Positions 44,579 to 49,076 of a stretch of 49,076 nt of DNA are shown in pieces (position 1 is the stretch's first letter; each line of letters begins with the position of its first letter). The position numbers and the translations under genes were made by a program. This DNA is from Nitrosomonas sp. (GTDB taxonomy: Bacteria > Pseudomonadota > Gammaproteobacteria > Burkholderiales > Nitrosomonadaceae). Location of the stretch: positions 1 to 49,076 of the forward strand of contig NZ_JAMWZS010000019.1 of assembly GCF_024282095.1 (NCBI RefSeq), given 5' to 3'. The notes below the pieces were generated by a model, which saw only the letters and a program-made list of their open reading frames with translations, did not search any database and had not been told where the DNA came from.

Positions 44579-45049
44579 TCAGAAAGAATCATCTTCAGCA
44601 GCTTTATTAAATAAAAAACGGCCAATTAATTCTTCAAGTACCATGGCGGAGTTGGTTTTCATGATTTTGTCGCCATTTTTCAGCATCACCTCATCCCCGC
44701 CTGCAGCCAATCCGATGTACTGTTCGCCCAATAAACCCGCCGTCAAAATGCTGGCAAAGGTATCTTTGGGAAAGGGAAAGCGACTATCCATATTCATGGT
44801 CACCACCGCATCGTAAGTTTGTGTACTGAATTGAATATCCGTGACACGTCCCACGACAACGCCGGCACTTTTTACCGGCGCGCGCACTTTCAGGCCGCCG
44901 ATATTCTCAAAATTTCCAGTAATCACATAGCTTTGTGACGGATTGTAAACATTCAGATTACCGACTTTAAGACTCAATATCATGAGCGCGATAATTCCCG
45001 TGATTACAAACAACCCTACCCACAAATCCATTGTTGTCCGCTGCATCAA
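44579..45049 (-). CDS. mlaD: MlaD, MCE-domain substrate-binding subunit
   Basis: 156 aa. One N-terminal membrane helix (LWVGLFVITGIIALMILSLKV) and an MCE domain: YVITGNFENIGGLKVRAPV, KSAGVVVGRVTDIQF, and TAGLLGEQYIGLAAGG. Forms the hexameric ring on the MlaFEB complex. Its start overlaps the mlaE stop by 4 bp. Confidence 0.94.
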   Translation of the reverse strand: MMQRTTMDLWVGLFVITGIIALMILSLKVGNLNVYNPSQSYVITGNFENIGGLKVRAPVKSAGVVVGRVTDIQFSTQTYDAVVTMNMDSRFPFPKDTFASILTAGLLGEQYIGLAAGGDEVMLKNGDKIMKTNSAMVLEELIGRFLFNKAAEDDSF

Positions 45050-45843
45050 CTCACTCCTCTAAACATGAAAGCGGTCAAAATAAAATCAAGCCCCAAAATC
45101 ACTAATGACGAAGTCACCACGGTACGTGTGGTTGCGCCTGAAACGCCTTCCGCCGTGGGCGGCGCGTCGTAGCCTTCAAACACTGCGATAGCCGTGACAG
45201 CCACGCCGAAAAAGCAACTTTTGATAAAACCGTTCAATATATCAAATCTAAAATCAACCGCGCTTTGCATTTGCGACCAGAAGGAGCCTTCATCCACGCC
45301 AATGAATACCACAGTGACCAGATAACCGCCAAAAACACCCATGACAGAAAATATTGCTGCCAGAAATGGCATGGAAATAACGCCCGCCCAGAAACGCGGC
45401 GCCACTACGCGGGCAACCGGATCAACCGCCATCATGCCCATCGCCGCCAGTTGTTCCGTTGCTTTCATCAAGCCTATTTCTGCGGTAATGGCCGAACCCG
45501 CGCGACTGGCAAACAATAAGGCGGCCACCACAGGACCCAGTTCACGCACCAGCGACAAGGCGACCAGCGTGCCGACTGCGGACTCCGAACCATATTTTTG
45601 CAGCGTTTCATAGCCTTGCAAACCCAGCACCATGCCGACAAAAAGCCCGGACACCACGATAATGATCAGTGACAAAACACCGGTAAAATACAGCTCACGC
45701 ATGACCAGACCAAAGCGGCGCAGACTGGTGCCGGATTTTAATAGCACCAAAATAAAAAAACGACTGGCGTAGCCCAACCGCCAGATGCTTTCAATCACGC
45801 GATGCCCGATATGCTGAACAGCGGATACGATACGTCTAGGCAA
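45046..45843 (-). CDS. mlaE: MlaE permease
   Basis: 265 aa, five or so membrane helices. Family segments include VSGLFVGMVLGLQGYETLQK, ALVRELGPVVAALLFASRAG-type region at about 95-115 (SLVRELGPV, then FASRAGSAITAEIG), VAPRFWAGVISMPFL and the final EGYDAPPTAEGVSGATTRTV. The start overlaps mlaF by 8 bp. Confidence 0.95.
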   Translation of the reverse strand: MPRRIVSAVQHIGHRVIESIWRLGYASRFFILVLLKSGTSLRRFGLVMRELYFTGVLSLIIIVVSGLFVGMVLGLQGYETLQKYGSESAVGTLVALSLVRELGPVVAALLFASRAGSAITAEIGLMKATEQLAAMGMMAVDPVARVVAPRFWAGVISMPFLAAIFSVMGVFGGYLVTVVFIGVDEGSFWSQMQSAVDFRFDILNGFIKSCFFGVAVTAIAVFEGYDAPPTAEGVSGATTRTVVTSSLVILGLDFILTAFMFRGVS

Positions 45844-46648
45844 AAGTATCCTCCAACTTCAAATCCTCTTGGTAAGTTTGCGCCGGATAATGAAATGGTA
45901 CCGGCCCATCTTCTTCACCATGCACAAACTGATGTACAAACGGCGCTACCGACTCGCGCACTTCTTTCGGCGTACCCTGCGCAGCGATCACGCCATCTGC
46001 AATGAAGTAAACATAATCCACAATTTTCAGGGATTCTTGCACGTCATGCGTCACCACGATCGATGTCATACCCAACGCGTCGGTCAAGCGACGAATCAGA
46101 TTCCCGATCACGCTCAGTGAAATCGGATCCAATCCGGTAAATGGCTCATCATACATAATCAGCATCGGATCCAACGCGATAGAGCGCGCCAACGCCACAC
46201 GCCGCGCCATGCCACCAGATAGTGCATTAGGCATGAGTTGATGCGCACCGCGCAAACCCACGGCGTGTAATTTCATCAGCACCAGGTCGCGAATCATTGA
46301 TTCCGGCAAATTGGTATGTTCGCGCATTTGAAATGCGACATTGTCAAACACCGACAAATCGGTGAACAATGCACCAAACTGAAACAACATACCCATCTTG
46401 CGCCGCAGCCTGAATAGCGCATCACGATTGAGTTCATGTACCACTTCTCCGGCAAACTTCACATGCCCGGAGGTCGGCTGAATTGCGCCGCTGATCAGTC
46501 TCAGCAACGTAGTTTTACCCGACCCGCTACCGCCCATAATGGCTACCACTTGACCACGCCGCATGGACATATCGATACCTTTCAGAATCGGACGCGTGTC
46601 GTAGGAAAAACTCAGGTCGTTAACCTCAATAAGAACTTCAGGTGGCAT
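45836..46648 (-). CDS. mlaF: MlaF ATPase
   Basis: 270 aa. Walker A IMGGSGSGKTTLLRLI, Q-loop FQFGALFTDLSVFDN, signature LSGGMARRVALARSI, Walker B LIMYDEPFTGLDP. First gene of mlaFEDCB. Upstream 46649-47046 (398 bp) is AT-rich intergenic DNA holding the divergent promoters; I see no gene or repeat in it. mlaA is not in the window. Confidence 0.95.
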   Translation of the reverse strand: MPPEVLIEVNDLSFSYDTRPILKGIDMSMRRGQVVAIMGGSGSGKTTLLRLISGAIQPTSGHVKFAGEVVHELNRDALFRLRRKMGMLFQFGALFTDLSVFDNVAFQMREHTNLPESMIRDLVLMKLHAVGLRGAHQLMPNALSGGMARRVALARSIALDPMLIMYDEPFTGLDPISLSVIGNLIRRLTDALGMTSIVVTHDVQESLKIVDYVYFIADGVIAAQGTPKEVRESVAPFVHQFVHGEEDGPVPFHYPAQTYQEDLKLEDTFA

Positions 46649-46976
46649 ACTAAATGGTGAAATTTATTTGGAGAAACAGCGAACAAACGACAGTCTCATG
46701 ATTTTGTAGCGAATTAAAATATTCCCGATCAATGTACAAATATCCGCGGCAGACTTGACTGGCGTCGATATTATCATCAATCAGTTGAACCGATCTGATT
46801 TTAACCATAAAACTTGTCGCGATGAACTGATAAACATTCCTAAAATCCGATAAGCGTCAATTTTAATCTACTTTCTTCCAGAAGTTTGGCTTATGTTGAT
46901 TTTCATCGCAATTTTCTCGCTTACGAAAAAATCGATAACTGACACGCTTAGAAATTGGAATGCTGCCTGAACAAAA

Positions 46977-47004
46977 TTGTGATATAAGTCATCTTTGCTA
47001 TATA
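46977..47004 (+). promoter_or_regulatory. Possible promoter of the PEP-CTERM gene
   Basis: TTGTGA (46977-46982) and TATATA (46999-47004), 16 bp apart, about 43 bp before the ATG. Confidence 0.35.
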
Positions 47005-47046
47005 TCTTGTTGATTATTCAAATAACAACCGAACTGAGGAGAAGTG

Positions 47047-47766
47047 ATGAATCTAAAAACCAGGCTGGGTTATGCAGCGTCTATTATCGGGATTTCTTTG
47101 TCGGGATCTGCAATGGCAGATTTGTATGTCTACGGTTTTAGCGACTTCAATAGTTCTAATGGCTTGAATATTACCACCAGCAGTGGAGATTTTTTTGTAC
47201 CTACCTCTGATAGCGGTTGGTGGGATGGCAATTTTTTTCATGATGAATTCAACAAAAATTACTTTGCTGGTACATGCTCTAACTGCGGTGATCATGGCAA
47301 TGGCAATATCAATGATTATTTTACTTTTGATCTCTCTGGTATCAGCGGCACGATCACCTCAGCCTCACTTAATTTATACACCTACTCGGTCGCAGGCAGT
47401 TCGGTAGAGTTTCAATTATTCGATATCACGTCTCCATTGTCCGAAGTGCATGCGACCGGAACCAATGCGGCAGTGTATAACGATTTGATGACTGGCGCGT
47501 CCTATGGATCGTTTATTTACAATCCATCCGATAGCAATGAATTTCGTTCCATCCTGTTGAACACTGATGGCATCTCGGCCTTAAACAGCGCAATCGGTGG
47601 TGAATTTGGTATCGGTGGTGCAGTAACTGGTGGTATTGAAGGGCCGCCGCCACCACCACCGATTCCTGAACCGGAAACCTATGCCATGTGGTTAGCCGGA
47701 TTAGGACTGCTCGGTTTTTTTGGGTATCGTAGAAAAAATCTAAATATCAATTCACCCGTCCACTAG
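47047..47766 (+). CDS. PEP-CTERM sorting domain protein
   Basis: 239 aa. Signal peptide ending SGSAMA, a Ser/Gly/Asn-rich mature domain with a CSNCGDHGNGN motif, a PPPPPP linker, then PEPETYAMWLAGLGLLGFFG and the RRK end: the complete PEP-CTERM tripartite signal. Such proteins are processed by exosortase and displayed or secreted with exopolysaccharide. I chose the ATG with GAGGAGA upstream. The function of the main domain is not recognised. Confidence 0.9.
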   Translation: MNLKTRLGYAASIIGISLSGSAMADLYVYGFSDFNSSNGLNITTSSGDFFVPTSDSGWWDGNFFHDEFNKNYFAGTCSNCGDHGNGNINDYFTFDLSGISGTITSASLNLYTYSVAGSSVEFQLFDITSPLSEVHATGTNAAVYNDLMTGASYGSFIYNPSDSNEFRSILLNTDGISALNSAIGGEFGIGGAVTGGIEGPPPPPPIPEPETYAMWLAGLGLLGFFGYRRKNLNINSPVH

Positions 47767-47805
47767 CCACATGGCACATTAATCTAGCGAATTTTTGTGC
47801 GCTTC

Positions 47806-47830
47806 TCCCCCACAATCACTGTGTGGGGGA
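47806..47830 (+). terminator. GC-rich hairpin after the PEP-CTERM gene
   Basis: TCCCCCACA and TGTGGGGGA pair perfectly around seven bases. Followed by TT only, so a terminator without a good U-run. Confidence 0.45.
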
Positions 47831-47833
47831 TTG

Positions 47834-47945
47834 CCTAGGAAGTTTCTGAATAACTCATCTTTGTCATTCCGAATATAGTGAGGAATCTTTCTGAATCAAC
47901 CAGATAAATTTCTCTCTACGCTCGAAATGACAGTTATTCACAGGC
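47834..47945. repeat. Dispersed palindromic repeat R2, copy c
   Basis: CCTAGGAAGTTTCTGAATAAC at the left, GTTATTCACAGGCC at the right, with TCATTCCGAATATAGTGAGG and its inverse inside. About 112 bp. Confidence 0.65.
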
Positions 47946-47952
47946 CTTCGAG

Positions 47953-48012
47953 CAGACCGTTAAAAAACGTTTTCGAGGCAGTCGATACCAGGTAAAAATA
48001 GGCGAGAAAGTA
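47953..48012. repeat. Dispersed intergenic repeat R1, copy d (half element)
   Basis: CAGACCGTTAAAAAACG, then GTCGATACCAGGTAAAAATA and GGCGAGAAAGT match the left half of copy a. Directly follows R2c. No gene between here and 48131. Confidence 0.55.
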
Positions 48013-48130
48013 CAATTCATCTCAGTTCGTAGACGTCAATCCGTTCTGTTTTCACTATTCTACGGTTAACCTATTATGGCATCATGTGTGCCATATGCTA
48101 CCCGGAATCCATTTTTTGAAAAAATCTGCT

Positions 48131-48967
48131 ATGTTTTTTAACAAGCGGCATTATTTCATCCACTATCTGATCCTCAGTCTCGTCACATCCACTGGATTTG
48201 CGGCCGAAATTTACCGCAGCGTTGACCATCAAGGACGCGTCACTTATTCCGACAAGCCTTCTGCCGGTGCCCGGCAAATCGAAATCCTCAGTCAACCGGG
48301 CCGCCAATTGCATCAAGTCGCCAGGGTTTATGACGGTGACACGATTATATTAGACGATAAAAAGCACGTCCGTTTATTGGGAATCAACACGCCAGAAATC
48401 GAAAGCCAGCAGCGCGAGGAAGAACCAGGGGGTGTTGCCGCAAAAAAATGGCTGCAAGCTCAATTGCAGGACAATAAGGTTTATCTGGAATTTGACCAGG
48501 AAAAACGGGATAAATATAAACGTTTATTGGCACATGTATTTTTACCGGACGGCAAACACCTCAACCTAGCTTTATTGGAAAATGGCTTGGCAATCGTCAG
48601 CATCATTCCCCCCAACTCACTGTACACCGATAAACTGATCCAAGCGCAGCAGCACGCCGAAAAACTTAAACTGGGCATCTGGTCAATGCCCGAGTATCAA
48701 TCCCGGCCCATTGCACAGATTGCCAATCACACCAAAGGCTGGCAACGATTTACCGGCACTCCTGTCGCCATCAAGAAAAGCCGCAAATACACGCGGTTGA
48801 TTTTTAGTGACAAGATTGATATACGCATCGCCAACACCAATCTCAAGCTGTTTCCTGCACCGACGACTTACCTTGGCAAACCGCTGGAAATCCGCGGCTG
48901 GGTGGCGCGCAACAACGACTATTACACCATGTTGATTCAACATCCCAGTGCATTGATAAGCCGGTAG
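48131..48967 (+). CDS. Secreted SNase-type nuclease with N-terminal DUF4124-like segment
   Basis: 278 aa. Signal peptide ending TGFA, then AEIYRSVDHQGRVTYSDKPS (DUF4124 pattern), then a thermonuclease domain: VARVYDGDTIIL, VRLLGINTPEIES with the catalytic Arg and Glu, and DKYKRLLAHVFLPDG with the second Arg. The C-terminal 70 residues are beta-rich and unrecognised. Ca-dependent nuclease of the periplasm or exterior is expected. The ATG at 48131 is preferred to an upstream frame start that would add 15 residues before the signal peptide. Confidence 0.87.
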   Translation: MFFNKRHYFIHYLILSLVTSTGFAAEIYRSVDHQGRVTYSDKPSAGARQIEILSQPGRQLHQVARVYDGDTIILDDKKHVRLLGINTPEIESQQREEEPGGVAAKKWLQAQLQDNKVYLEFDQEKRDKYKRLLAHVFLPDGKHLNLALLENGLAIVSIIPPNSLYTDKLIQAQQHAEKLKLGIWSMPEYQSRPIAQIANHTKGWQRFTGTPVAIKKSRKYTRLIFSDKIDIRIANTNLKLFPAPTTYLGKPLEIRGWVARNNDYYTMLIQHPSALISR

Positions 48968-49017
48968 CTGATCTGGGCTCGTACATTTTATAACCTAAAT
49001 TGTAAGAATCACTAGCG

Positions 49018-49076
49018 TTGTTTACAGTATTTGGGAGAATACTGTAAATGAACATACATAAACGCACCCGATTAAC
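49018..49076 (+). mobile_element. Left end of a probable IS481-family element
   Basis: TTTACAGTAT (49021-49030) and ATACTGTAAA (49039-49048) are a perfect 10-bp inverted repeat around TTGGGAGA. The second arm leads into ATG and the start MNIHKRTRLT, which resembles the usual IS481 transposase N-terminus (MNIHKNARLT). Cut by the window end. Confidence 0.6.
49048..49076 (+). CDS. IS481-family transposase, 5' fragment
   Basis: Only nine codons and part of the next are present: MNIHKRTRL and on. The GGGAGA 8-13 bases upstream could serve as ribosome site. The identification rests on this short terminus and the flanking inverted repeat, so it is tentative. Confidence 0.5.

Overview
The window looks like a chromosome segment of a betaproteobacterial ammonia oxidiser of the Nitrosomonas type. 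This is inferred from remembered gene order and protein style (mrp-dcd; smc-zipA; zapA followed by 6S RNA; split gcvP with tpx between the halves; mlaFEDCB followed by an ABC exporter and a BolA gene; a PEP-CTERM protein; moderate GC). It was not tested by any search.

Positions 1-12.7 kb are mostly housekeeping: mrp (cut by the window edge), dcd, a TIGR03790-type exported protein, an ornithine decarboxylase-type gene preceded by a well-initiated 21-codon small ORF, a bidirectional terminator, thyA-folA, an M17 aminopeptidase, a MltD-type lytic transglycosylase, queF and smc. Positions 12.9-15.4 kb form a division cluster: zipA, a double CDGSH Fe-S protein, a ZapB-like coiled coil, zapA, then 6S RNA with its own terminator. 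Positions 15.4-19.7 kb hold a HAD hydrolase, a redoxin, an EVE-domain protein, a TSUP permease, a carotenoid-type membrane protein and a frameshifted IS200/IS605 transposase copy. Positions 19.9-26.2 kb carry a tandem glycine riboswitch with a terminator, then gcvT-gcvH-gcvPA-tpx-gcvPB and a PfkB-family kinase. Positions 26.4-33.4 kb hold a small lipoprotein, an EEP-family enzyme, a DUF547 protein, an aquaglyceroporin and hrpA.

Positions 33.5-38.5 kb are the accessory part. I read 33.5-36.4 kb as an integron cassette array without an integrase (a CALIN): several attC-like sites separate two type II toxin-antitoxin pairs and small exported or membrane ORFs. It is followed by a sulfatase gene broken by one in-frame stop, and is peppered with short dispersed repeats. 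A DUF4143 ATPase with a near-perfect inverted repeat at its start follows.

Positions 39.8-46.6 kb return to core functions on the minus strand: a glutathione S-transferase-like gene, djlA, an IbaG/BolA protein, an ABC-2 exporter pair and mlaFEDCB (retrograde phospholipid transport). The end holds a PEP-CTERM protein, a secreted SNase-type nuclease and the left edge of a probable IS481-family element. Three families of short non-coding repeats (called R1, R2 and R3 here) recur across the window and usually sit directly against stop codons.
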